A DNA stretch of 47,395 bases from Nitrospiraceae bacterium (GTDB lineage: Bacteria; Nitrospirota; Thermodesulfovibrionia; UBA6902): NCBI GenBank assembly GCA_003599425.1, contig QZKC01000058.1:1-47395 (forward strand), given 5' to 3'. Made by a program: the position numbers and the translations under genes. Shown one piece after another: positions 9,887 to 18,990 of this stretch. The notes beneath the pieces are model-generated. The model was given only the letters and a program-made list of their open reading frames with translations. It searched no databases and had not been told where the DNA came from. Positions within the stretch are counted from its first letter, which is position 1; each line of letters starts with the position of its first letter.

Positions 9887-10456
9887 TTAAATTTTAAGTG
9901 TCTCTAATATCTCGCGTATTTTCTTGTCAGTCATTGAGATGATATCTTTTGCTTCGTTAGTATCACGATTCTCTCCGACGAGCTTATGAAATTCTTTAAC
10001 AGCGGTATGCAAATGCTGTATTTCAGAGGAAAGAGCTGTTACTTTATTGCTGTAGCATTCTGTCATCTCGTTAATTGAATCAGCAAATGCAGTTGCCGCA
10101 TCTTTATGCCTGAGCTTGACCTTTATATCGAGGTTTCCTCCGGCGATGGCTTTTGTACACTGTTTTATCCTGTACAAGGGTCCGGCAATCCTGTGCGTAT
10201 ATACAAGCGTCAATAGACCTGCACCTGCAGCAATAAGGAAGAAAAATATAATCCCGATTGTTGCTGTTTTGATCAGGAGAGTTTCCCTTATTTCTGTGAT
10301 TACAGAGATAATAGCGCTGTAATGGATGCCAAGGGGCCTGTGAATACTGAAATATATGGCCAGGGCAGTCAAGACAGTTCCTGCAAGAAATACTGTCAGG
10401 AGGGTCATGAGAAAATTTCGCAAGAAGTTTTTTCTTATAATGATCTCAGGTTTCAA
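9887..10456 (-). CDS. HAMP-domain-only membrane protein
   Basis: Two TM helices plus HRIAGPLYRIKQCTKAIAGGNLDIKVKLRHKD HAMP; short coiled-coil tail. Confidence 0.8.
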   Translation of the reverse strand: MKPEIIIRKNFLRNFLMTLLTVFLAGTVLTALAIYFSIHRPLGIHYSAIISVITEIRETLLIKTATIGIIFFFLIAAGAGLLTLVYTHRIAGPLYRIKQCTKAIAGGNLDIKVKLRHKDAATAFADSINEMTECYSNKVTALSSEIQHLHTAVKEFHKLVGENRDTNEAKDIISMTDKKIREILETLKI

Positions 10457-10473
10457 GATATTTCCTTGTCAGG

Positions 10474-11190
10474 TTATTTAACGGTTTTAAAATCTTCAAG
10501 AAGGATCTTATAGTTATATCCAGCTCCAATATTAACATTTGTTCGGATGGTACCTTTCACCACGATGATATCTCCCGGGGTAATATTCTCAGTTGTTGTA
10601 GCGGTCAGTTTATCATCTGGAGAAGCTCCCGTCCCGTCCTGAAAGGTTATCCAGTTCTTCTTAATGACATTCTTGCTTACCTTCATCACTTTTGCACGGA
10701 GAGTAATTTCTTGGTCTTTCAATTTTTCACTGTTCACAAAAAGTTCACTGATCGTTTTACCCCCTGCAGCTTTCTCTATATCGCCTGCTTTTGGGGCAGT
10801 GACCGGGTCTGTTTTTACGGGGGCTTTTTTATGAAAATCGTCAGACGGCATTTCCTTGTTTAAAGCATGTATCCGCGTAATAAAGAGGATGGTATCAAAG
10901 GTTTTCCCCATTGCTTTGCTTTCAAAGTTAATCATGGTGGTGCCCCCCATATATTCCACTTTGTCTCCAGGTGATACATTGACCTTTAAATATTCCGGCA
11001 TAGTTGCGACCCATACTTCTTTTCCTTCTACATCAAGCTGAAGGTATGTATATTTCCCGGAAGTCTGTGCAGATTTAACGGTTCCGATATAGGTCTTCTC
11101 TGCAGCGGCAGTGGTGTCATCCGCAGACATTCCATTGATTGGAAGATGCAAGATGACAGAGATGATCAATATTATCTTTAGAATCTTCAT
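10474..11190 (-). CDS. Secreted protein with two OB-fold-like domains (NrfJ-like N-terminal half)
   Basis: Signal peptide; YIGTVKSAQTSGKYTYLQLDVEGKEVWVA resembles NrfJ; second OB-like segment WITFQDGTG...GDIIVVKGTI. Confidence 0.7.
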   Translation of the reverse strand: MKILKIILIISVILHLPINGMSADDTTAAAEKTYIGTVKSAQTSGKYTYLQLDVEGKEVWVATMPEYLKVNVSPGDKVEYMGGTTMINFESKAMGKTFDTILFITRIHALNKEMPSDDFHKKAPVKTDPVTAPKAGDIEKAAGGKTISELFVNSEKLKDQEITLRAKVMKVSKNVIKKNWITFQDGTGASPDDKLTATTTENITPGDIIVVKGTIRTNVNIGAGYNYKILLEDFKTVK

Positions 11191-11238
11191 TTGAAAAGCC
11201 TCCTGTTTCTTATTGTTCGGTGTAACTGGTTTAATTCA

Positions 11239-12984
11239 TCAGTATGTTCTTGGCTCATGACTAGACCCATGGCAATTCAGAAAGCATTGTCCTCTGAACA
11301 ACCCCAGGTCTTCAAAGCGCCTCCGCCCCTGGGTGTCAGGCTGCACGATCGTTATGTCGAAATTGATCAGATGTGTGTTATTAACGGAATTCCCCTGAGT
11401 TGAACTGATCCCGTGTGCGTCATGACATGCTGAACAGGGCGCATTATAAGTCACGATGTGGCTGAAATGCGATGGAAAACTCGCATTGCTCATAATGCTG
11501 TTCCTGTCATGGCACTTATAACAGAGAGCATAGTTAAAAGAATTTTCCTGTGTAAAATCCTGGGTCGTGTAATTCATTTCAAGCATATATTTATAATTGG
11601 ATCCGTGAGGCCCTTTGGCTCCAAGCGTATTGTCGTTATTGTGACAATCTGTACAGAAGATAATGCTGGCGGTCGTGTATGGCGGAAGGAGACTGGGAAC
11701 ATTAGCATTGATACCAGAGCTCTCTACAGGATGGTATGACGGGTTGGATGAAGCAAATTCGAGCCTTGTGTTAAGCTGCTGGATATCCCTGTCGATCTGA
11801 ACAACGCTCATGATGTTATTGTCAGCATGACATTTAAAACATATTTCATACTGATACAAAGCCGGAGAGGTATGCGGTCCTGAGAGGGTTATTCCTGTAA
11901 CACCGTAGCTGAGCCCCGAGATCTGCGGGGCTCCCGGGGAAATATCGCTGTTTGCCTGATGGGGATTATGGCAGTCTTCACATTCAACGTGTTTTTGAAC
12001 AATGGAAGTAAAATCCTCCACCGGATCGTGTATGTTGACATAGTTTTGTACAGCATGTTTGTAGATCTTCGATAGTTCTGTCTGGATATTTATGGCAGCA
12101 ACATTGCCATTATGGCAGGCCAGGCAGTTGTCCTCTTCAAATGAATAATTCAAAAGTCTTTCATGCTTGGCTGCTGTATGAGGTTTATGGCAGCTTTCGC
12201 ACCCATTTTCAGCAACAGTTGTATAAGATGTATGCGGCCAGGGGTTTGCACCTGCACCGTTCCATGCAGCATTTGATAATGCGTGGGAACTGTAAGACCA
12301 TCCATTCAGCAGGTGGCAAAGGGTGCAAAGATTGGAATGTGTGTTCTGTACAACAAGGAACTTCCCATTGGTATTGTTGTGAGGGTCGTGACATGAAGTA
12401 CACTGCAGTTTTTGTGTGCTGTCAAGTTTTATTTCAGGTGGAAGAGCAGCAGGATTTGCAAGCTCGCCGTTCGTGCTGGCAAGCTGGCTGTCGTAGGTAA
12501 AGGATACAGGATGGTCATCAGAAAGGTCAGTTCCGATTTTAGACGGCCCTTCGGGAATGAACCTTATGCCTCCTGTAAATGGCACTTCGAAGGATTCCGA
12601 CAGCAATGCGCCGAGAGCAATGGTGCCGTCATGACAGCTCAGACATAATTTTGATGCCCCAGTCGGCTGCCCGACTGATGCATAAAGAGTGGAACTCTGG
12701 TACGGGGTATAATTGTCTGCAGGCTGGCTGCGGTTCCACAAATAAGGAACATCGGTCCTGGCATTATGCGGGGTGTGGCAAAATACACATATTCTCTCTT
12801 CAGTAGTTGATTTTACCGGGCCTGGGCCTGTTACTGACAGGTTGTGTTTTGTGTCGACAATACTGGGAGAGCCTAATAATGGTGGCGGCTGTGCCCCTAA
12901 ACGATCTACACTGAAATAAAGCACCAGAAAAAACAAGAATACCAGGATTGTTTTAAAAAGAATTTTTTTCATTTCTGACCTCAT
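11239..12984 (-). CDS. Dodecaheme c-type cytochrome (11 CxxCH plus one CX3CH)
   Basis: Signal peptide; CVFCHTPH, CLSCHDGT, CTSCHDPH, CTLCH, CESCHKPH, CLACH, CEDCHNPH, CFKCH, CTDCH, CYKCH, CSACHDAH and terminal CFLNCH. Confidence 0.92.
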   Translation of the reverse strand: MRSEMKKILFKTILVFLFFLVLYFSVDRLGAQPPPLLGSPSIVDTKHNLSVTGPGPVKSTTEERICVFCHTPHNARTDVPYLWNRSQPADNYTPYQSSTLYASVGQPTGASKLCLSCHDGTIALGALLSESFEVPFTGGIRFIPEGPSKIGTDLSDDHPVSFTYDSQLASTNGELANPAALPPEIKLDSTQKLQCTSCHDPHNNTNGKFLVVQNTHSNLCTLCHLLNGWSYSSHALSNAAWNGAGANPWPHTSYTTVAENGCESCHKPHTAAKHERLLNYSFEEDNCLACHNGNVAAINIQTELSKIYKHAVQNYVNIHDPVEDFTSIVQKHVECEDCHNPHQANSDISPGAPQISGLSYGVTGITLSGPHTSPALYQYEICFKCHADNNIMSVVQIDRDIQQLNTRLEFASSNPSYHPVESSGINANVPSLLPPYTTASIIFCTDCHNNDNTLGAKGPHGSNYKYMLEMNYTTQDFTQENSFNYALCYKCHDRNSIMSNASFPSHFSHIVTYNAPCSACHDAHGISSTQGNSVNNTHLINFDITIVQPDTQGRRRFEDLGLFRGQCFLNCHGSSHEPRTY

Positions 12985-13022
12985 TTATATTCTGCAAGTA
13001 ATATGCCTGCAATTAACTGTAA

Positions 13023-14069
13023 TTATGGCGATAGTGTTTCTCCTTTCAGATATTGAAATACCTGTATCCTCTTATTAAAAGAATCAGAAATATAGATCCT
13101 GTCGTTCCTGTCAATGAATATCCCTGATGGAAGCCAGAACTCCCCATACCCCGAACCTGACCTGCCAAAGTCCATGAGGAGATCACCCTCACTATTAAAT
13201 ATCTGAATGTTATCAAACATTGCGTCAACAATATAAATATTGCCGTCGCTGTCAGCAGCGACACCTCTGGGCCTCGCGAAATAACCGGGACTGTCACCTG
13301 GTTTGCCGAAAGCCTTCAGGAATATCCCGTCAGGAGAAAAAATCTGAATACGGAAGTTGAGGGAATCTGTTACAAGGATATTTCCATTTTTTGCTACAAA
13401 CATGTTTGTTGGATAATGAAATGTTCCGGGAGCATTCCCTTCCCTGCCTATTTTTCCCATGAATTTGTATGTATTAAGGTCATATCGCAAGATCTCTGAA
13501 TTGGTGGTATCGATAACGAGGAGTTCACCAGTACTGTCATTTACTGCCAGACCTGTGGGCCTGCTGAGTATTTCTGAACCGAACTCAGTTACAAACGTTC
13601 TCCCCTGATCAGCAAATACTTTCACAGAGGCGACTTTTGAATCAGAAACATAGATATTTCCTCTTCTGTCAATCGCAATATCAATAGGTGATACAAATTT
13701 TGTCTCTTTACGTGGGAACACATAGTAATCATTATTAACCGTGTCAAAGACATGCACAAGTTTCAGGAAATTATCAACAACGTAAATTCTTCCTGCAGGA
13801 TCGGTAACTATCCCGTATGGCTTTACGATGGATGCTTTCATCGTGCCCCTAAAAAAATTCAGAAGCTTTGCAGAAAGAGTGTCCCTGATGTTGAGGTCCT
13901 CAGGCTGAGATATAGAATTTACAAAACGTATTCTCGGTATTTCCGGAGGATTGGGCCATATAATATCAGGGAGCGGCTCTCTCGTTTCGACTATGGCCTT
14001 GAAACAACCGTATCCGCTAAACGCAAATACCGCGATCAGAATAAGGGCTGCAAGTTTTATCAGTTTCAT
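13023..14069 (-). CDS. NHL-repeat (6-bladed beta-propeller) lipoprotein
   Basis: Lipobox FSGYGC; repeated PTGLAV/PRGVAAD-DGNIYIVD-NIQIF NHL blades. Confidence 0.9.
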   Translation of the reverse strand: MKLIKLAALILIAVFAFSGYGCFKAIVETREPLPDIIWPNPPEIPRIRFVNSISQPEDLNIRDTLSAKLLNFFRGTMKASIVKPYGIVTDPAGRIYVVDNFLKLVHVFDTVNNDYYVFPRKETKFVSPIDIAIDRRGNIYVSDSKVASVKVFADQGRTFVTEFGSEILSRPTGLAVNDSTGELLVIDTTNSEILRYDLNTYKFMGKIGREGNAPGTFHYPTNMFVAKNGNILVTDSLNFRIQIFSPDGIFLKAFGKPGDSPGYFARPRGVAADSDGNIYIVDAMFDNIQIFNSEGDLLMDFGRSGSGYGEFWLPSGIFIDRNDRIYISDSFNKRIQVFQYLKGETLSP

Positions 14070-14071
14070 AA

Positions 14072-16090
14072 TTAAAAGAGTGTCCTCTTTATATTAAACA
14101 AGAAATAGTTATTATTGAAAGTTTCATCCGCTACTTCGTCATCTTCATGCCGGAAGTCGTATGTTATATTGAAAGTATATATCATATAACTCCATTCAAA
14201 AACGGAGGTGAGACCTTTAGTTGTAATGCGGTCGGTTGTACCGGAAATCTTATCAAAGAAAAGTTGAACATCCCAGTAGCCTCTTTCTCCTGCAAGCATT
14301 TGAAAGCCGGATTTAAAACCCATGGATTTATCGAGATCAAGCGTGTCTTTGAACCGCGTTTCACCATATTTCGCTGAAAAAGTCCAAAAAGACCGGTCAT
14401 TCGGTCTAAGTGTGATGATATCAGTGAAGGTCCATTTTTTGGTTGGCACGGTGTCAGTATACTGATCGTTCCATTCCAGCATGGCCTTGTTCCACTTCCA
14501 CTCAACTTCAGCGCCTGCGGTATGAAAACTGTCGTCGTTCAGACTTTCAGGGGGATCACCGGATATGAATTTCTGTTTTGAAAGGCTCAGGAGGTAGTAA
14601 AACCTCCATATCTTCCAGAGAGAGAGGTTTATACCGTAGGACTGGCCGAAAGAGGAGTAGTCAAAAGCAGGAGCACGGTATTCGTAGTCAACAGTCAAAA
14701 TTTTACCAGTATCGGTAATCGAACTTGAATCTTCAGGTTTAATGCCTGTTTGAGAGCCTCTTGTAACAATTGTGTAATCAATGCCTTCAATAAATCTGTG
14801 CCCGATCTCATCCTCTATGACAATGGAAGCAGGATTTATATTTTCATGCACGAGAAAGGTGGTGACACCATCCTGCAGGACTAACGGTTCATCGATCACC
14901 AGGATTGTATCGCCGCGTGGCCTGGTGTCAAATATCCTGTAGTCGAATCCGGATGCAAGATTAAGCACTCCTGAGGGGATTCTCCTTGTATAATTGAAGT
15001 CAACACGTGAGCCGTAAATATCGTTTCTTGCTGAAGAGGAGTTGTTCTCTCTCGCGTCCAGATCAATAGTTGTCTTCAGGTTTTCGTAAAGGAGATGAGT
15101 AAGGTTGAAACCGACTGACTTGGATTCGGTACGCAGAGGGAGTGATTTCAGCTTGTCAAAAATATTGTTTTTATCGTATCGGAGAGTATAGTTTGTTGTC
15201 AGATTGTATGTATTTATCCAGCGCAGATTTTCAAGGATATGGTATCTTCTGTTCACAGTATTGGTGCTGTCCCGTTCTTCATAGCCGAGGATTGAATTCA
15301 GCACAACGTCTTTTTCTTCAGTGAAATAATAATTGTTATTGAGCGCCGCCCTGAATTGATTGGTCTCGATAGTGTCCTGCTGTGTCGTATCCGTACTGTC
15401 AAAATAAGAGGTATCAAGTACGGTCGTGCCGAGATATTTATCATGTCTCATGTTCATGAGTATCTGGTCTTTTCTGTTTTCCGCTTCGTAAAATCCTGTC
15501 TTGACGCCTTCGGTGTGGAAGAAACTCAGATTCGTCGGCAAAATGGGATATTTCAACAGCAGTCGTGCCCCGTAAGTATCTGTTTCAGATTTCGATCTTT
15601 CCGCAAAATTGCTTCTTGTGGTCGTTGAGTCCTTGTTTGCGCTCAATATCAGTGTATATGGCTTATATTTCAAAAAGGTGAATTCAGTGAAATAGCCATT
15701 CAGAAAAGGCTTTGATATCCTGCGGTCGGCCCCCTGTTCAATTTGCACGCTCTGCTCCCACTCAGGTAAATACCCCAGTCTGAAAATGAGCAGGGCAGGG
15801 TGGTAAACCCATCCGAAGGTCTCTATATCAAGCTTTTCGATATATTTTCTTGTGATCGTTTCCCTGTCTGTAAACGGGCCTGACCTGATGTCTTTTTCAT
15901 ATTCAAATGAGAGGTCCATGGCGAGCTTGGGCCTCTCCATAAAGAAACTTCGTTGTGCAAACGCTTTTTTTTGAGACAGGGGAATGATGAAAACGACCAG
16001 GGATATGATGATAACCGCATTTTTCAGAAAGGTTTTATTTTCAAGAACGCCCACCCAGGCATGATTCGTGTAATTAATAGACCTCATCAA
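14072..16090 (-). CDS. Predicted outer-membrane beta-barrel protein
   Basis: N-terminal hydrophobic signal (AFAQ); alternating amphipathic strands throughout; C-terminal aromatic strand NNNYFLFNIKRTLF ending in Phe; no CxxCH. Confidence 0.8.
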   Translation of the reverse strand: MMRSINYTNHAWVGVLENKTFLKNAVIIISLVVFIIPLSQKKAFAQRSFFMERPKLAMDLSFEYEKDIRSGPFTDRETITRKYIEKLDIETFGWVYHPALLIFRLGYLPEWEQSVQIEQGADRRISKPFLNGYFTEFTFLKYKPYTLILSANKDSTTTRSNFAERSKSETDTYGARLLLKYPILPTNLSFFHTEGVKTGFYEAENRKDQILMNMRHDKYLGTTVLDTSYFDSTDTTQQDTIETNQFRAALNNNYYFTEEKDVVLNSILGYEERDSTNTVNRRYHILENLRWINTYNLTTNYTLRYDKNNIFDKLKSLPLRTESKSVGFNLTHLLYENLKTTIDLDARENNSSSARNDIYGSRVDFNYTRRIPSGVLNLASGFDYRIFDTRPRGDTILVIDEPLVLQDGVTTFLVHENINPASIVIEDEIGHRFIEGIDYTIVTRGSQTGIKPEDSSSITDTGKILTVDYEYRAPAFDYSSFGQSYGINLSLWKIWRFYYLLSLSKQKFISGDPPESLNDDSFHTAGAEVEWKWNKAMLEWNDQYTDTVPTKKWTFTDIITLRPNDRSFWTFSAKYGETRFKDTLDLDKSMGFKSGFQMLAGERGYWDVQLFFDKISGTTDRITTKGLTSVFEWSYMIYTFNITYDFRHEDDEVADETFNNNYFLFNIKRTLF

Positions 16091-16775
16091 GATCTTCTTT
16101 CAGCAGGAATCTGTTTTTCCCTAAATGGGGATTGTGGCATGAAATGCACTCCTTATCCTGTTTATGCTCCTCTATTGCAAGGATAAAACCCTTCGCATGG
16201 CACTTGCCGCATAAATCCCTGGATTTTTCCATCAGTAGCATATAAGGGAATGGGGACTGATGCGGACTGTGGCATGCCGTACACAGTCCATCCGATACCG
16301 GACCATGTATCCAGAGATCCTTGCTGAATGCGGACCGGGCTGATTTGGTGGCATGACATTCAATGCACAGTTCCTTTAACGGCGATGTCAACCTGCCGGG
16401 CAGGCCTCCTTCCCAGGTCGGGATCGCCCTTGCAACGGCTTTCTTATCATCCTTCTTGTCTGATGTTCTGATGCTTTCCTTTGGAGCAGTCAGATGACAG
16501 AGATTGCATTGTCCGGCCCCAAAGGGGCCATGTGTATAAGCAAGTGAAGAAATTTCGCGTGCTCCTGTCTTCCTTTCCTTCTTGGCGCCCGCTGCAAAGG
16601 CGCCTTTTTTCTTTCTTGCTGCCTCATCCTGTGGCTCGTCAGGATGAGGGACTCCAGTAAAGAAGAAAGTTAATACATTGTACCGGGTATATTTATCACA
16701 GCCGGTTGTGATACAGGCAAATACACAAGACAATGCGATCACAACTGTCTTCATTCTTAGGTGTATATTCGTCAT
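16074..16775 (-). CDS. Pentaheme c-type cytochrome lipoprotein
   Basis: Lipobox CITTGC; CNLCH, CIECH, CTACHSPH, CGKCH, CISCHNPH; stop overlaps the start of the barrel gene. Confidence 0.9.
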   Translation of the reverse strand: MTNIHLRMKTVVIALSCVFACITTGCDKYTRYNVLTFFFTGVPHPDEPQDEAARKKKGAFAAGAKKERKTGAREISSLAYTHGPFGAGQCNLCHLTAPKESIRTSDKKDDKKAVARAIPTWEGGLPGRLTSPLKELCIECHATKSARSAFSKDLWIHGPVSDGLCTACHSPHQSPFPYMLLMEKSRDLCGKCHAKGFILAIEEHKQDKECISCHNPHLGKNRFLLKEDLDEVY

Positions 16776-16790
16776 TATCAGAGTATTTAT

Positions 16791-17876
16791 TTACATCTCA
16801 GGCAGGGGGGCTCCGATCCAGTCTCCGAATCCATAAACGTTGAGCCTGCTTTTTCCAAGCTGATTGGATACATAAACAATATATTTCAGGCTGAAATCCT
16901 TGTCTGCATATTTCTTGAAATAATCAACATTTTCATAGTCCACATGAACTCCTCTGGGAAGATACATGCTCCCAGGCGCAATCCCCTGACCAAATCCTCC
17001 AAAAAAAAGTAAAGCCTGAGCGGTATTTATATCAAAAATCTGTACATTTTCAAAAGCAGCATCAACAGCATACAGATGTTCCTCTTTGTCAATGCTTATC
17101 CCTTTGGGCCTGGCAAATCCCCCCACGGTGTCGCCGTGATACCCTATGGACTTAACAAAAGCTCCGGACGGGTTAAACATCTGGATCCTGAAATTAAATG
17201 AATCATTGACATAGATATTTCCTTCTTTATCTACCGCAACATCGGTCGGTTTATAGAATTTTCCCTCACCTGCGCCAACATCTCCAATGCGCTGGGTGAT
17301 CTTCCCTGATTCTTTATCATAGACAATGACCTGATGCTTGTTGAAGTCGCATACATAGATCTTATTCTCATAGACAGCCACATCTAACGGCTTATCCAGT
17401 TCATCTTTGCTGCCATAGCTCCGGATAAAATTGTCACTGCTGTCATAAACCAGTATCTGCTTTCTTCTGAAATCAGCGACATATTTATACTCATCGTCCG
17501 TTATCCAGATGCCTGAAGGTTCCAGAAGAGATCCTGATTTCACATCATGAAGTGTGTCAAACTGGTTTTTTTTAAGGTCAATGATAATGATCTTCTTGTG
17601 CTCGAGATCGGACACATATATTTTGTCCTTAACAGAGGCTATATCATACGGCCTTTCAAGTTTTTTAAATGATTTTACGTCTCCGAGCAGAAATTCCTGA
17701 AATGCACTTTTTTGTTTCCCGATGTCTTCTTCATTGGTGATCGATACCAGGAATTGAAGGCGTGGTCTTTGCGGCGGCATAGGATAAAACACGGTCTGGT
17801 CTTCAGGTTTTTTTTCAGTGGCAGCACACCCTATCATTGTAATAGTGATTAAAAAGAACAGAAAATATTTCTTCAT
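16791..17876 (-). CDS. NHL-repeat lipoprotein (paralogue of 13023-14069)
   Basis: Lipobox TMIGC; PTDVAVDKEGNIYVNDSFNFRIQMF / PKGISIDKEEHLYAVDAAFENVQIF blades. Confidence 0.9.
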   Translation of the reverse strand: MKKYFLFFLITITMIGCAATEKKPEDQTVFYPMPPQRPRLQFLVSITNEEDIGKQKSAFQEFLLGDVKSFKKLERPYDIASVKDKIYVSDLEHKKIIIIDLKKNQFDTLHDVKSGSLLEPSGIWITDDEYKYVADFRRKQILVYDSSDNFIRSYGSKDELDKPLDVAVYENKIYVCDFNKHQVIVYDKESGKITQRIGDVGAGEGKFYKPTDVAVDKEGNIYVNDSFNFRIQMFNPSGAFVKSIGYHGDTVGGFARPKGISIDKEEHLYAVDAAFENVQIFDINTAQALLFFGGFGQGIAPGSMYLPRGVHVDYENVDYFKKYADKDFSLKYIVYVSNQLGKSRLNVYGFGDWIGAPLPEM

Positions 17877-17900
17877 TTTTCCTCCGTAAATCAGATCAGA

Positions 17901-18851
17901 TTATTCCTTTTTCTTTGTTTGAGAATCTGGCTGGGCCTGTATTGGCTGTGACTTATGTTCAGGAGTTTCCTTCTTTTGTTCTTCCAGTAAATCCCTTTCC
18001 CTGCTAACCTTGAGTTCTTCCGGGGTTGCTTCGCTGCCCGGGGTTGGCGAACTTTTAATGATATTTACAACCGGCTCGTATCTGTCATACTGGGCTGTTC
18101 TGTGGCAGGCTGTTTTGCAGGTTCCGCCAGTGTCTGTTATTTCAAATTCGGTTGAGAGAGTTCGGGTCCCGAATTTAAATGTCTCCGCGACAAGTTTTTT
18201 GCTTTTTGAACCGTGATGCTCGTGGCAGGTCCTGCACGTTCTCCCTTTTTTCTTGTTTACGTGCTTAAAGTGAAGGTTGAGATTTCCATTCCTGTACTTT
18301 GTCTCGGTAAGAGTCCTTGGCGATGTCAGGCTGTTTTCAAAGTTTTGATGACACTGTGTATTTATGCAAAGTCCATATGTTCCTGATGCATAAGATACAT
18401 AGGGAGCATCCGGGTAAGGAGCCTTCAAATGCCGGTAATAATCGCTTTCGTGCGCATCATGGCATGTGGTGCATTTGCCTTCCGCAAAAGGGGCGTGCTG
18501 TATCAAATCCCTGTTCTCAAGAATGATCTTTGGCGGATTCCCTTTTATGTCAGGTGGAAGGGTAGATTTCTCCCCGTGGCATTCGATGCAGAGCGGGAGG
18601 GTTATCTGGGATATTTCTTTAAACCTGTGCTCACCTTCTCTGGCGATCTTATGGCAGCGGGTGCAGCGTACCGGATCGAGCCCTATAGAATGAATATATT
18701 TTTTCTTCCCCATCTTTGCGTGGCAGTCAGCAGTTATGCATGAGGCATTTGTGTCTATGAGCAAAATTTTTGTTTCTTCTGATGCATGGGAAAGAAGAAA
18801 ACATGCTGCAGAAAACAGTGTGATTGATACAATTATGGTTATTCTTTTCAT
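17901..18851 (-). CDS. Multiheme c-type cytochrome (4 CxxCH, 1 CX3CH, 2 CX4CH)
   Basis: CITADCH, CTRCH, CIECH, CTTCH, CINTQCH, CRTCH, CKTACH; signal peptide. Confidence 0.88.
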   Translation of the reverse strand: MKRITIIVSITLFSAACFLLSHASEETKILLIDTNASCITADCHAKMGKKKYIHSIGLDPVRCTRCHKIAREGEHRFKEISQITLPLCIECHGEKSTLPPDIKGNPPKIILENRDLIQHAPFAEGKCTTCHDAHESDYYRHLKAPYPDAPYVSYASGTYGLCINTQCHQNFENSLTSPRTLTETKYRNGNLNLHFKHVNKKKGRTCRTCHEHHGSKSKKLVAETFKFGTRTLSTEFEITDTGGTCKTACHRTAQYDRYEPVVNIIKSSPTPGSEATPEELKVSRERDLLEEQKKETPEHKSQPIQAQPDSQTKKKE

Positions 18852-18937
18852 AACGGTCTCAATTTGAATAAAGAAACATTGGATTATAATATAATTTTAA
18901 AGTGATTACCATCCTTCAGATTGTGGATGGCAGACAG

Positions 18938-18973
18938 AAAAAAAACAGGCAGGTTAAAACCTGCCTGTTTTTT
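18938..18973 (-). terminator. Terminator downstream of the tetraheme gene
   Basis: AAAAACAGGCAGGTTttaaAACCTGCCTGTTTTTT-type hairpin with flanking A/T runs. Confidence 0.85.
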
Positions 18974-18990
18974 AAAGCTCGTTCATTATC

